Made by a program: the position numbers and the translations under genes
The notes under the pieces: generated by a model
Seen by the model: the letters and a program-made list of their open reading frames with translations, nothing else
Told to the model about the DNA's origin: nothing
Database searches by the model: none
In this document: one piece after another, positions 1 through 9,741 of the stretch
How positions within the stretch are numbered: position 1 is the first letter of the stretch
Layout: each line of letters opens with the position of its first letter
DNA from: Bacteroidia bacterium
GTDB lineage: Bacteria > Bacteroidota > Bacteroidia > Flavobacteriales_D > Sanyastnellaceae
Length of the DNA stretch: 33,883 bases
Reading direction: 5' to 3'
Assembly (NCBI GenBank): GCA_030427925.1
Contig: JAUICJ010000030.1
Location: 1 to 33,883, forward strand

Positions 1-2650
1 GGTATTGTGGTGTGCCGGTGCCATTGTCATACGTCACTTCGAAAGGCAGAAGGGTGCCGTCCAAACACACCTCCTGATCGAACGGCTCCGTGGTGAACAC
101 CGGCGCTTCCGTCGTGATGATTTCGGCGGGATCGCTCACAACGGAGCAGTTCGCACCCGATTGGGTCACTAAGCATTGATAGTAAACGGTGCCGACCTGG
201 TCGACAGGCGGCAAATAGCTGATGCTCGTCGCACCGGGGATGTTCGACCAGTCGCCCGGAGCGTCGGGAGAAGACTGCCATTGGAAGCTGTACGTGCCCG
301 TGCCGCCGCTCACTTCGATGAACAGTTCGGCGACACCTGCTCCGTTTTGGCAGTACGAGGCGTCGATGGGTTGGACGTCCACAACGGGGTCCTCCACGAC
401 CACCACTTCAGCCGAATCCGATGCCACCGCATCGCAGCCGCTGCCGCTCAACGTCACCTCCGCGTGGTAGTAGTAGGTGCCCGGAGTGGTGAAGCCAGGC
501 GGCAAGTACGTCGGTGCGTCGCTGTTGGTAATGGGTGAGCCATCCACGAACCATTGGTACGTCACATCTCCCGTGCCTTCGCCGTAAGCGATTTCCAAAT
601 CCAGGAAGAGCGTGCCGCCGACGCACAACGTGTCCGTGGCGAGCGGCTGGAGCGTGATGATCGGATCCGGAACCACGTTGACCGCCCCGGTTTGGGAGAC
701 GATTTCGTCACAACCACCGCCGTCCAGGGTGATGATGCAGTAATAGTAAACCGTGCCCACGGCGTCAGATGGCGGCGTGTAGCTCGCATCCGTGGCCCCG
801 GAAATGGGCGACCCGGCCGAGAAGTCATCGGTCGTCGACGCATACCACTGGTACGCCGGGGTGCCCGTACCGTTGATGTACGTCACTTCAAAAGGCAGCA
901 GGGTTCCGTCCAAACACACTTCCTGATCAAACGGCTCGGTGGTGAACTCCGGTGCTTCGGTGGTGATGATTTCAGCGGGATCGCTCACAACGGAGCAGTT
1001 CGCGCCCGATTGGGTCACCACGCATTGGTAGTACATCGTGCCCACCGCGTCGACGGGCGGCGAGTAGCTGATGCTCGTCTCACCTGTAATGTCGGCCCAG
1101 GGCCCCGAAGCGCTTAAGGACGACTGCCATTGGAAGCTGAACGCGCCCGTGCCGCCGCTCACTTCGATGAACAGGTCGGCTACGCCGGTCCCGTTTTGGC
1201 AATACGAGGCGTCGAGGGGTTGGACGTCCACGACGGGGTCGTCGACCACCACCACGACCGCATCACTGGAGGTCAGTGAGCCGCATCCCGCGCCCGAGAG
1301 GGTCACGACGACGGAGTATTCGAAGGTGCCGGTGGTGGTGTATGCTGGGGGGAGGTAGGTCGAGGCGGTTGCGCCGGGGATTTGGCCTGAGGAATCAAAC
1401 CACTGATAAGTCGCTGTACCTGAACCGCTTGAATAGCCCACTTCAAGCGGCACGGCAAGCGTTCCACCCACGCAGAGGGAATCCGCGCCCAGGAGACCGC
1501 CATCCAACGTCGGCAGCGGGGTGATGACAATCGGCGCCAAATCCGACGTGATCTCGTCGCAACCTCCCCCTTCGAGGGAAATCACGCAGTAATACCAGGT
1601 CGTGCCCACGGTTCCGGTGGGAGCGGCATAGGAAGGGTCGGTGGCCCCGGAGATGGGGGTTCCTGCAGCTGGATTGTTCGACAGCGAGGAATACCATTGA
1701 TAGGTCGGAGCTCCCGTACCGTTGGTGAAGGCCACTTCGAGCAGGGGCTCCGGCCCGCCGATGCAAATGGAGTCGGGCGCGGGCTGAACCGTGAACTGCG
1801 GTGCTTCGGTCACCGTGATGAGCGCGGGTGCGCTCTCTGTTTCGCAGTTCGCTCCTTGGCCGGTCACGATGCAGGCGTACCAAATCGCTCCCACCGCATC
1901 GGTGGGCGGCACGTACGATGCCCCGGTTGCGCCGAGGATTAGGGTCATGGACGAAGGATCGGGGCCGGAAATCCACTGGTACGTGTAGCCACCGGTGCCG
2001 CCGGTTGCCGAAACCACCAGCGCGTCCGCCACCGCTCCTTGGCACCAATCGGCGCTGACCGGCGCCGAGACCACCGGGTCGGGGATCACGGTAACGACCG
2101 CGTCGGCTGAGGTGATGGCGTCGCAACCGTTGCCGTCCACGGAGACGGTCACCGTGTAGGTGAAGGTCCCGACCGCGTTGAAGTCACCGGGGAGGTAGGA
2201 CGAGCCGTTGGCGCCGGGGATGGGGGCGCCGTCGAGGAACCACTGCCAGGTGGGCGCGCCGGTCCCGAGGGTGTAATTCGCTGTCAATGGAGCGGATAGG
2301 GTGCCGCCTGGGCAGAGGGTTTGGCTCGGCAAAGGCTCCACTTGCCAAATCGGATCCCCGACCACCTCCGCAGTCCCCACCGGCGAAGTCACCTCCCCAC
2401 ACCCTCCGCTCGGGAAGGTCACGACGCAGAAATAATGCATGACGCCCACCGCATTCGACGGCGGTGTGAACGTCGGTTGCGTCGCCGCTGGAATGAGCGT
2501 CGCTCCGGCATTGGAAGGCACGGTGTTCATGTACCACTGGTACGTCGGCGTCCCCGTTCCTTCCTCGTATTCAATGGTCCACGCCGGGAATGCCGCCCCC
2601 ACGCAACCGATGACATCGTCCAGCACTGACGTGATGATGGGCGCGGGCGT
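1..2650 (-). repeat. Three-domain higher-order repeat, period 849 nt, inside the giant adhesin gene
   Basis: The string beginning GCTTC(C/G)GT on the plus strand occurs at 105, 954 and 1803, exactly 849 nt (283 codons) apart. Copies at the left edge and around 954 encode nearly the same protein sequence (for example CSVVSDPAEIITTEAP and PFDQEVCLDGTLLPFEV) with scattered synonymous differences. The third copy is more diverged and a fourth, near 2643, is only faintly related. Each unit comprises three Ig-like domains of different subtype, so the array grew by block duplication of a triplet. Confidence 0.8.
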
Positions 2651-5600
2651 CACCTCCACGGCCGCCGCATCGCTTTCCACCACACAACCGGATGCGCCCG
2701 TCGTGATGACGCAGTAGTAATAGAGGGTGCCGAGGGCGGCGGTGGGCGGGGTAAATTGAGATGAGGTTGCTCCGGAGATGGCCGTTCCATCCGTCAATCC
2801 AGCAATCGTTGCCACGAACCACTGGTAAGTCATGGCGCCAACCCCGCCTGTGGCCTCCACGGTGAGGGGGGCCGCTGGGGCGTTCAGGCACCAAATGCCC
2901 GGGTCGGGCTGAACCGTGACCACAGGGTCGGGCAACACCGTCACCTCCGCCGTGGCCGTGGCCGCTGCATCACAGCCATCCCCTGACCAGCTCAATACGG
3001 CGTAATACGAGAACGACCCCACCTGATCGAACGGCGAGGGGTCGAACGTGGAGGAAGTGGCCCCTGGGATCAACCCGGTCTCATCGTACCATTGGAACGT
3101 CAAATCGCCCAATCCATCCATCCCCGCCACTTCGAACGGCGCCGCCAAGGATCCATCCAAGCACAAGGAGGTCGCCGCCACCGGATCCAACGTCACCTCG
3201 GGATCCGGGATCACCGTGACCTCCAACGGGTTGCTGACGTCGGAACACGCCACCCCATTTAACGTGCTCGTCACCACGAGCCTGAAGTATGTGGTCTGTG
3301 CGATGCCCGGAGGGGGATTGTAGTTCAATCCCGTCGCGCCCAGAATGTCCTGCCACGGCCCCGCCAAAGCCGGCGCGCTTTGCCATTGGAACGTCAACGT
3401 TCCCGAACCCGTCGCGATGGCCTGTGGCCCCATGGCGAGAGGATCGCCTCCTTCGCACACCTCGTCTGGCCCGGCAATGGTGCCCGCGTCTACGTCATTG
3501 ACGAAGACCGTCGCCACCGGACCGATGACCGGGCAATCCGAACCGCCCAACGAGCTGCTCACCACCATCCGGTACTGCGTCGTCACGGTGATGCCGCCGG
3601 GCGGATCGTAGGTCACCGAGGTCGCTCCCGGAATGTCCGTCCACGCGCCCCCCGTGGATTGCTGCCATTGGTAGAAGAGCGTTCCTTCTCCTGTGGGCAA
3701 TTCGGAAGGCACCAGGGCGACCGGGTCACCGCCGGAACAAATGGTTTGGTCCGGTGCACCACCGCCAGCCCCTACCCCGTTCAACTCGATGCCCACGGGA
3801 AGCGTTGTGGAAGAACAAGCCACCCCGCCGAACGTGCTGGTCACCTCCACGAGGTACCACGTGTCCGCATTCCACGGGCCTGGTGGTTGGTAAGTCGACC
3901 CATCCCCCACAGGGGTAACAAAAGGTCCCGTCGCGCTGAAAGAAGAAAACCACTCGTAAGTGAGCGCGCCATCACCGGACGCTCCGGCGACGGAAAGCTC
4001 CTCGGGCATCTCCCCCAAACAAATGACCTGCGGTTCGAGCACGATCCCGGGGTCGACGGTGTTCACGTCCACGAGCACGGTGTCCGAGACGACCGCGCAT
4101 TCCACCCCTTCGGCCGTCGAGGTGAGCACCAGCCGGTACCACCGATCCGCGCTTGCTCCCGCGGGCGGGTCGTATTCAGCCTCGGTGGCTCCGGGAATGT
4201 CTGTCCACAGACCCGTCAGCGAGGTGAGCTGTTGCCATTGGTAACTGGGGCTGCCGAAGGATTCGCCGCCGCTGATGATGCCGATGGGCGTGGGATCGTC
4301 GCCCGCGCAGATGATTTGGTCTGGAGCAATTTCCGGAATCTCAATGGCATTGATTTCGACCAAAACCTCGTTCGATACATCGCTGCACGCCACCTCATTC
4401 AAGGTGCTCGTCACCACCACGCGAAAGGCCGTCTCGTCCAACAGGCCCGCCGGCGGGTCATACGAAGCCCCGGTAGCGCCCGGAATGTTGATCCAACTCA
4501 CGGACGGCGGGGTCTGCGACTGCCATTGATAAGTCAAGGTTCCTGATCCCACAGCCGGATTCGAAAACGCGATGGGCGCAGGATCGCCGCCGGGACAAAT
4601 CACCTGATCCGCAACGATGACCCCGGCATCGACGTCATTCAAGGTCACCTCCACAATGAACGTATCGGGTTCACAACTGCCCGCCTCAACTTGAGCGATA
4701 ATCTCGTATTCAACGGACTGAGCGGGTGAAATGACCGAACTCGTGAGCGTTTGGATGAACTGGCTCAGGTTGGTGCCGTTGGATTCCCCCGTGACGTTGG
4801 GGTTGTCCGTGTAGGTCCAAGTGAACAAGGTGTTCTCCGGCAGAATCGTGTTGGGATCGTTGTTTGAGGGGGCCAAAAACGCGGTCTGGCCATTGCACAA
4901 GGTCAAATTCGCATCCGGAACCTCAATCGTCGGGATGATGTCCACCGTCAACGTGAACGGATCGCCGGGGCAAGGCCCTGGAGCAATGGGGGTGACGGTG
5001 TAAACGACCGTTTGGAGCACATTCGTTTCGTTGAACAAATCCGCCTGAATAGACGTCCCCGACCCGGGCACATCGCCTAGCACAGAGAAATTGTCTGCGA
5101 CCTCCCACTCGAAAATGGTTCCTGGTGGCAAGATTGCGGGCGGCGCATCGGGAATGAAATCCAATATGTCCTCGGTGCAAAGGGTCACCTCTTGGTCATC
5201 CACAAACGGAATCGGCGAAATGTCCACCGTTTGCGTCACCGATAGCGGGTCGCAAAACGTGTTCGAAACGGTCAACGTCACGTCATAAGAACCCGGCTGC
5301 GTGAATTGCACGTCAATGGCTACCGACCCCGTGTCAAGCCAAAGAATGTTGCCCATTTCTCCTGCTTGAACATTGTACCCGTAACCACTTAATTCTGAAC
5401 TACCATTGATCGTCCATTCTCTTACATATTCATTAAAACATCCTCCGGCGCCAGCCTCAAATCCTGTGAAGGACGTATCCGTGAATAGAATGCTTTCAAG
5501 CTGACAAATCGGTGGCTCAGGTTCCATTGTGAATCCTGGCAATGGAGTCGTACTCACGTAGAATGGGCCTTGTGAGTTAACCGTGGTGAGGTTGGGGCAA

Positions 5601-6619
5601 GAGTTTTCCGCCTCAATGATAATGGTATACGAAGTAGCCGCTGAGTCTGCGTTCTGACATGACTCATCATAAGCATGCCCCAATTGATTGGGAATAGTAG
5701 GTAGATTCGGGTAGGTGTACTGCTCGATGGGGGAGCCATCTCCCCAATCGATGTTGTATGTTGTCCCGGGCGCTTGGCTGTCGAAGCAAAGTGGATAGTC
5801 CAAAGGAAAGCAAACGCTTTGTGCAGCATTAGCGCATTGATCGATCAAAGCGGCCCCCCAACTGGCCACGTAATAATCTGAATACGTGCAGCCCCCTGGA
5901 AATTCCACCACGTGAACAACATTGTAACTCCCTTGAGCGGAATAGTGGCCGGCAGGAGTTGTTTGGCCTGGGAATAAAGCCAAATCTTGTGTCGCGGTTG
6001 GGAACCCTGTTTGAGTTGTAAATGGCGCCGTACCACCATTGGCCGTAGTACCAGCCCCCCCCCAATAGATGTGCGACACGGTTCCTGGCGGGTATAGATT
6101 AGTCCCGGCGAGGGTCACGCTAGGTCCCCAAGTGGCTGGGCTGCAGGTGCAAGAGGAAGATCCACTTTGGGTTTGAAACACGATCACATCGGTGAACAAT
6201 TCCAACGTATCAGGATCCGTACAGTTATTCCCAGCAATGAGTTCAGGAATAATTGGTGGCGGACTTGACACCACAACAGTCAGCGTGGCCTCACCCAAGT
6301 CATCATCCCCATCAAGCGTGACGATACCCAGCGAAACCGTGTAGGAGCCTGGCGTGTCGAACTGTGCGAAAACGGGCCCTGCAACTAACTCGTCAACCGT
6401 TATTCCAGGAACGCTCCACTCATATGTGGTTTGTCCACTCAAATCCGAGGCGTCCGTCTCGTTCAAGAACAGCACCGTGGACCCTGCGCACACCTCGACG
6501 ACGCCGTTCACCGGCTCGGGAATGGACGTCAATTCCACCTGCGCCATCGCAGCCGCCGACCAGCAAAGGGCCGCGGCAACCGCCCAAAGGAACCCGAATT
6601 TGGACAGCCTCAATTTCAT
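1..6619 (-). CDS. Giant secreted PKD/Ig-like repeat protein (SprB-like surface adhesin candidate), C-terminus outside window
   Basis: An uninterrupted reading frame runs from ATG at 6619 to the left edge (at least 2206 codons, no stop), so the protein is partial at its C-terminus. Residues 1-27 form a signal peptide ending AAAMAQ. A PKD-like domain follows (about 28-115), then a Cys-containing insert (about 146-263) and further PKD-like modules. From about residue 650 there are sixteen complete Ig-like domains and one partial, each about 94-100 residues, with a recurring pattern C.GG...TYQW...GAT...Y.PP...GT.YY..V.T...GC. The start overlaps the stop of the PorE-like gene (ATGA), so the genes are probably translationally coupled. 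Such proteins in Bacteroidota are usually surface adhesins exported by T9SS, often ending in a CHU_C domain; here that end is not visible. Adhesin function is inferred from architecture and operon context. Confidence 0.88.
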   Translation of the reverse strand, partial: MKLRLSKFGFLWAVAAALCWSAAAMAQVELTSIPEPVNGVVEVCAGSTVLFLNETDASDLSGQTTYEWSVPGITVDELVAGPVFAQFDTPGSYTVSLGIVTLDGDDDLGEATLTVVVSSPPPIIPELIAGNNCTDPDTLELFTDVIVFQTQSGSSSCTCSPATWGPSVTLAGTNLYPPGTVSHIYWGGAGTTANGGTAPFTTQTGFPTATQDLALFPGQTTPAGHYSAQGSYNVVHVVEFPGGCTYSDYYVASWGAALIDQCANAAQSVCFPLDYPLCFDSQAPGTTYNIDWGDGSPIEQYTYPNLPTIPNQLGHAYDESCQNADSAATSYTIIIEAENSCPNLTTVNSQGPFYVSTTPLPGFTMEPEPPICQLESILFTDTSFTGFEAGAGGCFNEYVREWTINGSSELSGYGYNVQAGEMGNILWLDTGSVAIDVQFTQPGSYDVTLTVSNTFCDPLSVTQTVDISPIPFVDDQEVTLCTEDILDFIPDAPPAILPPGTIFEWEVADNFSVLGDVPGSGTSIQADLFNETNVLQTVVYTVTPIAPGPCPGDPFTLTVDIIPTIEVPDANLTLCNGQTAFLAPSNNDPNTILPENTLFTWTYTDNPNVTGESNGTNLSQFIQTLTSSVISPAQSVEYEIIAQVEAGSCEPDTFIVEVTLNDVDAGVIVADQVICPGGDPAPIAFSNPAVGSGTLTYQWQSQTPPSVSWINIPGATGASYDPPAGLLDETAFRVVVTSTLNEVACSDVSNEVLVEINAIEIPEIAPDQIICAGDDPTPIGIISGGESFGSPSYQWQQLTSLTGLWTDIPGATEAEYDPPAGASADRWYRLVLTSTAEGVECAVVSDTVLVDVNTVDPGIVLEPQVICLGEMPEELSVAGASGDGALTYEWFSSFSATGPFVTPVGDGSTYQPPGPWNADTWYLVEVTSTFGGVACSSTTLPVGIELNGVGAGGGAPDQTICSGGDPVALVPSELPTGEGTLFYQWQQSTGGAWTDIPGATSVTYDPPGGITVTTQYRMVVSSSLGGSDCPVIGPVATVFVNDVDAGTIAGPDEVCEGGDPLAMGPQAIATGSGTLTFQWQSAPALAGPWQDILGATGLNYNPPPGIAQTTYFRLVVTSTLNGVACSDVSNPLEVTVIPDPEVTLDPVAATSLCLDGSLAAPFEVAGMDGLGDLTFQWYDETGLIPGATSSTFDPSPFDQVGSFSYYAVLSWSGDGCDAAATATAEVTVLPDPVVTVQPDPGIWCLNAPAAPLTVEATGGVGAMTYQWFVATIAGLTDGTAISGATSSQFTPPTAALGTLYYYCVITTGASGCVVESDAAAVEVTPAPIITSVLDDVIGCVGAAFPAWTIEYEEGTGTPTYQWYMNTVPSNAGATLIPAATQPTFTPPSNAVGVMHYFCVVTFPSGGCGEVTSPVGTAEVVGDPIWQVEPLPSQTLCPGGTLSAPLTANYTLGTGAPTWQWFLDGAPIPGANGSSYLPGDFNAVGTFTYTVTVSVDGNGCDAITSADAVVTVIPDPVVSAPVSADWCQGAVADALVVSATGGTGGYTYQWISGPDPSSMTLILGATGASYVPPTDAVGAIWYACIVTGQGANCETESAPALITVTEAPQFTVQPAPDSICIGGPEPLLEVAFTNGTGAPTYQWYSSLSNNPAAGTPISGATDPSYAAPTGTVGTTWYYCVISLEGGGCDEITSDLAPIVITPLPTLDGGLLGADSLCVGGTLAVPLEVGYSSGSGTATYQWFDSSGQIPGATASTYLPPAYTTTGTFEYSVVVTLSGAGCGSLTSSDAVVVVVDDPVVDVQPLDASYCQNGTGVADLFIEVSGGTGAFSFQWQSSLSASGPWADITGETSISYSPPVDAVGTMYYQCVVTQSGANCSVVSDPAEIITTEAPEFTTEPFDQEVCLDGTLLPFEVTYINGTGTPAYQWYASTTDDFSAGSPISGATDASYTPPSDAVGTVYYYCIITLDGGGCDEIVSQTGAVNVVPDPIITLQPLATDTLCVGGTLFLDLEIAYGEGTGDVTYQWFVDGSPITNSDAPTYLPPGFTTPGTYYYHAEVTLSGSGCDAVASDSAEVVVVEDPVVDVQPIDASYCQNGAGVAELFIEVSGGTGTYSFQWQSSPDAPGDWSNIPGATSISYLPPVDQVGTVYYQCLVTQSGANCSVVSDPAEIITTEAPVFTTEPFDQEVCLDGTLLPFEVTYDNGTGTPQY
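6055..6063. other. Run of nine C (G9 in the coding strand) inside the giant adhesin gene
   Basis: Nine consecutive C residues on the plus strand encode Trp-Gly-Gly-Ala on the minus strand near residue 188 of the giant adhesin. The frame is intact as given. A G9 tract early in a surface protein gene is a possible slippage site, and also a place where sequencing errors are common. Confidence 0.7.
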
Positions 6620-8820
6620 TCAACCAGCAACTTGACTTCGGTTCTGCGGTTCGCTTGATGCGCCACCTCGTCTTTGCACTCTTCGCACGGAATCGCTCCC
6701 CCGCATGAGTTGATGAGCCGCGATTCCCCATAGCCCCGCGCCACAATGCGATCGGCGGAAATGCCCTGGGAAATGATGTAATCCACGCAGGATTGCGCGC
6801 GCCGCTGAGACAGGTCTTGGTTATACTCATCGCTGTTGCGGCAGTCGGTGTGCGAGGAAAGTTCCACGCGCAAGGTCGGCCGCTGGTTCATGTAGCGCAC
6901 GAGTTTGTCCAGTTCCACAATGCTCAATGGCCTCAGGTCCGCTTTGTTCAAATCGTAAAAGATGTTGGCCAAATCAATCTCCTCCTCCTTCAACTCCAAC
7001 GTGAACCGATACCGCTCAGGACGCGCGCAGCCATTGAGCCCCGCCAACGCATGCGACGCCGATTCGAAATTCAAGACGTCCACCTCAACCCGCTCGAACC
7101 CGAGGGTCGTGGTCGTGCTCCACACGTACGAGCCCTCGTCGTCTGCACCTCCGCGCTTCACCGTCCCGTCCGCCCGGGTGAACGTGATCAGTGCATCGGT
7201 GAGGGGCGCTCCCGTAGCATCGAGCACCACGATGGAACCTTCGGGGTTACGCCAGTTCAACGTGATCGTATCCTGGCGCAAGCCCCCCTCGACATTCGAC
7301 CACAACGCGCCGTCCACCGCGACCAACGTGTCGTTCCCGCCACAGAGCGCCTTCACGCGGTGCGCGTAGCGCGGCTTGAACTCCACGCGTCCCGCAGCAT
7401 TCGTAACCCCATTGTACGTCAGGCCGGACGTCTCATCCACGAACTCCATGGGCACCCCCGCAATCGGACGGGTGTCACAGGATTGCACAACGAGCTCCCA
7501 CGTCGCGTCCACCATCGGCATGTCCAGCTTGTAGATGCGGTCCACCCAATCGCCGCGGTTCGACGACATGAAGCCCGAACCATCGGCCTCCACGTACAAG
7601 GCAAAATCGTCCGCACTGGAATTCACGGGAATGGGCAAGTGTTCGATGTGTTGCGCGCGCGGGATCCAACTGAACACGTCCAAGCCGCCCAGCCCCGGCC
7701 AGCCATTCGACGCGAAGTAGAGGGTCGAGTCGTCCGCCATGAACGGAAACAGTTCGTCCCCCCCGGAGTTGACGGTCGGACCGAGGTTCACCGGTTCGAG
7801 CCAGCCCGACCCCTTCTTTTCGCACCGCCACAAGTCCGAACCGCCGAATCCGCCCGGCCGATCGCTTGCAAAGATCAGGTCGCCTTCCGGTGTGAACGCC
7901 GCATGCCCCGTCGACCAGTGCGGATCGTTGTGATCGAAGGGCTTCATCTCGCGCCAGTCCTTGCCCAAAATCCGCTCGTAAAACACGAGCTGAAGCGCCG
8001 ATCGCTTCACCGTTCGCAGGGTATCGTGCAGGGTTTGGTTCCGGGTGATTGCGATGACCTCGCGATCGGGGGAGAACGCGACGTGGCCGTCGTGGTGCAG
8101 GGTTTGGTCCAAGCCTTCGAACAAATCGCGGTTCAGCCATTGGTCCAAATCCGTGTGACGCGGCTCCGCCTCCGCCGTATCAGGAATGAACGCCACCTTC
8201 GTCCACGGCTGGTTCATCCACCCATCCACGGAAACCCCATTGGCGACCCCGCGGGTAATGAAGGCCAGTCCACCACGCCATGGGACGGCGCCATACTCCT
8301 CTGCCTCCGCTGAAGGACGGTACGTCCTCACCACGGCTTCTCCCGTATCCGCCAACATCGCCTCCACCTGAGGCCAGCTCGCGGCCAACGCATCCAAGGC
8401 GGAATCCCCTGGATAATCCGCCCGGAAACTCATCAAGGCCTTGGGCACCCGTTCGTAACCGCCGGTTCGCTTCAGCAACTCCACGTAGGTCAGCGCGTCC
8501 GCAGCGGTGAATGCGTTCAACGACGGCGCACGCAACGCATCCAGCCACCGAAGGGCCTCCTCATATTGTTCGCTCGCCATCGCCGTTTCCATCGCGGCGC
8601 GCACGGGATCGCTTGGTCCGCCCTCCCGCTCTGCCAGCTCGGCCAAATTCGCCCAAAACGGATAGGCCTCCGCAAATCGCAATTGGTCAGTCAACAAGCG
8701 CGCGCGCTCCTCCTGCTGATTGCGCAAAGGCGCAAAGACCTGAGCGTGAGACTGCATGCACAAGACGAGCATCAGCGCTAGGAGTCCATGGGACCCGAAA
8801 AGAAGTGCTACGTGCTTCAT
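6616..8820 (-). CDS. PorE-like outer-membrane-associated protein: TPR-like, PD40 beta-propeller, CRD-like and OmpA domains
   Basis: The 734-residue protein has a signal peptide (about 1-26, ending QSHAQ), a helical TPR-like region (about 27-160), PD40/WD40-type propeller motifs (HVAFSPD, AAFTPEGDLIFASDRPGG, TLYFASNGWPGLGGLDVF; about 180-420), a carboxypeptidase-regulatory-like fold (GVTNAAGRVEF) and a C-terminal OmpA domain (about 620-734, IFYDLNKADLR, HTDCR, RRAQSCVDYI, ARGYGE). This order is that of PorE, a T9SS component that binds peptidoglycan. The OmpA Asp and Arg expected to contact peptidoglycan are present. The gene starts three bases after the PorP/SprF stop and its own TGA overlaps the giant adhesin start, so it is mid-operon. 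Because it lies with specific cargo, it may be a dedicated paralog rather than the core PorE; I cannot decide between these. Confidence 0.85.
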   Translation of the reverse strand: MKHVALLFGSHGLLALMLVLCMQSHAQVFAPLRNQQEERARLLTDQLRFAEAYPFWANLAELAEREGGPSDPVRAAMETAMASEQYEEALRWLDALRAPSLNAFTAADALTYVELLKRTGGYERVPKALMSFRADYPGDSALDALAASWPQVEAMLADTGEAVVRTYRPSAEAEEYGAVPWRGGLAFITRGVANGVSVDGWMNQPWTKVAFIPDTAEAEPRHTDLDQWLNRDLFEGLDQTLHHDGHVAFSPDREVIAITRNQTLHDTLRTVKRSALQLVFYERILGKDWREMKPFDHNDPHWSTGHAAFTPEGDLIFASDRPGGFGGSDLWRCEKKGSGWLEPVNLGPTVNSGGDELFPFMADDSTLYFASNGWPGLGGLDVFSWIPRAQHIEHLPIPVNSSADDFALYVEADGSGFMSSNRGDWVDRIYKLDMPMVDATWELVVQSCDTRPIAGVPMEFVDETSGLTYNGVTNAAGRVEFKPRYAHRVKALCGGNDTLVAVDGALWSNVEGGLRQDTITLNWRNPEGSIVVLDATGAPLTDALITFTRADGTVKRGGADDEGSYVWSTTTTLGFERVEVDVLNFESASHALAGLNGCARPERYRFTLELKEEEIDLANIFYDLNKADLRPLSIVELDKLVRYMNQRPTLRVELSSHTDCRNSDEYNQDLSQRRAQSCVDYIISQGISADRIVARGYGESRLINSCGGAIPCEECKDEVAHQANRRTEVKLLVE

Positions 8821-8823
8821 TCG

Positions 8824-9741
8824 TCAGAAATAACGTGGGCTTTCAAAGGCCAACCGGCGCTTCGACAAATCAAACAACAGCGCCACCTCGTGGCTGCCAA
8901 ACGTCCCCGTCCGCATCCGGTTGAACGGCAAATCGACCGCATAAATCACCTGAACCTCCGGGGCAAGCTGGTACGCTGCATGAAATCCGATGGATTCGTT
9001 CATGCGGTACATCGCCCCCACCCCTACCAGGTCCAACGCCCACGCCGTGGCCGTCCAATCCATCGTCGCCGGCGCACTCGACGTCATTTTGAACAATCCC
9101 GTAAACCGATATGAAATCACCGGCCCTTTTTCCACCGCGTACCCGCCACTCAAGTAAAGGTGCCGCTGCAACACGGGCGAAGTCGGATCTTCAAACGCGA
9201 GCGGTTGCCGAACCAAATGCGGCATGCTCAACCCCACGTACCACGCTTCCGACCACACATACGCCCCCGCCCCGAAATTCAGCGCGCGGTCTCGGTATTG
9301 GTCTGCATACACGGCATCCCCCGGATCCTCCGCCCGCAGGTCAGAAAAGTCGTAGCCGTTCGAGACGGTCCCTCCAGCCAGCCCCATCGAAAGGCGGAGC
9401 GTCTCGTTCAAAGGCAAATGGTACGCCACGTGCAACAACCCCGTTGACTGACTTCGCGCCCCTGAACGGTCTGAAGCCATGGACAGGCCCACCCCCAAAT
9501 TGCGCCGCAGCAGCGGGGCATTGACGGACAGGATTTGGGTCCGCGGAGCGCCCTCAAAGCCGAGCCATTGCGCCCGGTTCACGGCATGAACGTTCAAGGT
9601 TCCGCGGCTGCCGGCATAGGCCGGATTGAAGGCCAGTGGACTGAAGGCATACGTGGAGGATTGCAAATCCTGTTGCGCCCAAACCGACACCGCACCGGTC
9701 CATGCGCAGAAAAGCAACGCGATTGTGATGCGGAGGTTCAT
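8824..9741 (-). CDS. PorP/SprF family type IX secretion system outer-membrane protein
   Basis: The chosen ATG at 9741 gives a 305-residue protein with a signal peptide (MNLRITIALLF...SVWAQQ) and overlaps the stop of the CHU_C gene as ATGA; an upstream in-frame extension lies entirely within that gene and is rejected. The family signature NPAYAGSRG follows the signal peptide, and the rest alternates amphipathic strands typical of a beta-barrel, ending in an aromatic (SPRYF). SprF in Flavobacterium is needed to export the SprB adhesin, and PorP/SprF-like proteins typically accompany cargo with CHU_C-type C-terminal domains. The position directly between a CHU_C protein and a giant adhesin fits this role. 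Confidence 0.9.
   Translation of the reverse strand: MNLRITIALLFCAWTGAVSVWAQQDLQSSTYAFSPLAFNPAYAGSRGTLNVHAVNRAQWLGFEGAPRTQILSVNAPLLRRNLGVGLSMASDRSGARSQSTGLLHVAYHLPLNETLRLSMGLAGGTVSNGYDFSDLRAEDPGDAVYADQYRDRALNFGAGAYVWSEAWYVGLSMPHLVRQPLAFEDPTSPVLQRHLYLSGGYAVEKGPVISYRFTGLFKMTSSAPATMDWTATAWALDLVGVGAMYRMNESIGFHAAYQLAPEVQVIYAVDLPFNRMRTGTFGSHEVALLFDLSKRRLAFESPRYF

Noticed and set aside
176-4546. Many plus-strand open frames across the giant adhesin, up to 388 codons
   Set aside because: They lie antisense to a continuous coding frame with clear domain repeats, and their translations are Arg/Pro/His-rich low-complexity sequence with no family signature.
6793-8313. 506-codon plus-strand frame opposite the PorE-like gene
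   Set aside because: The minus strand encodes recognisable PD40 and OmpA domains here; the plus frame is an antisense by-product of GC-rich codon use.
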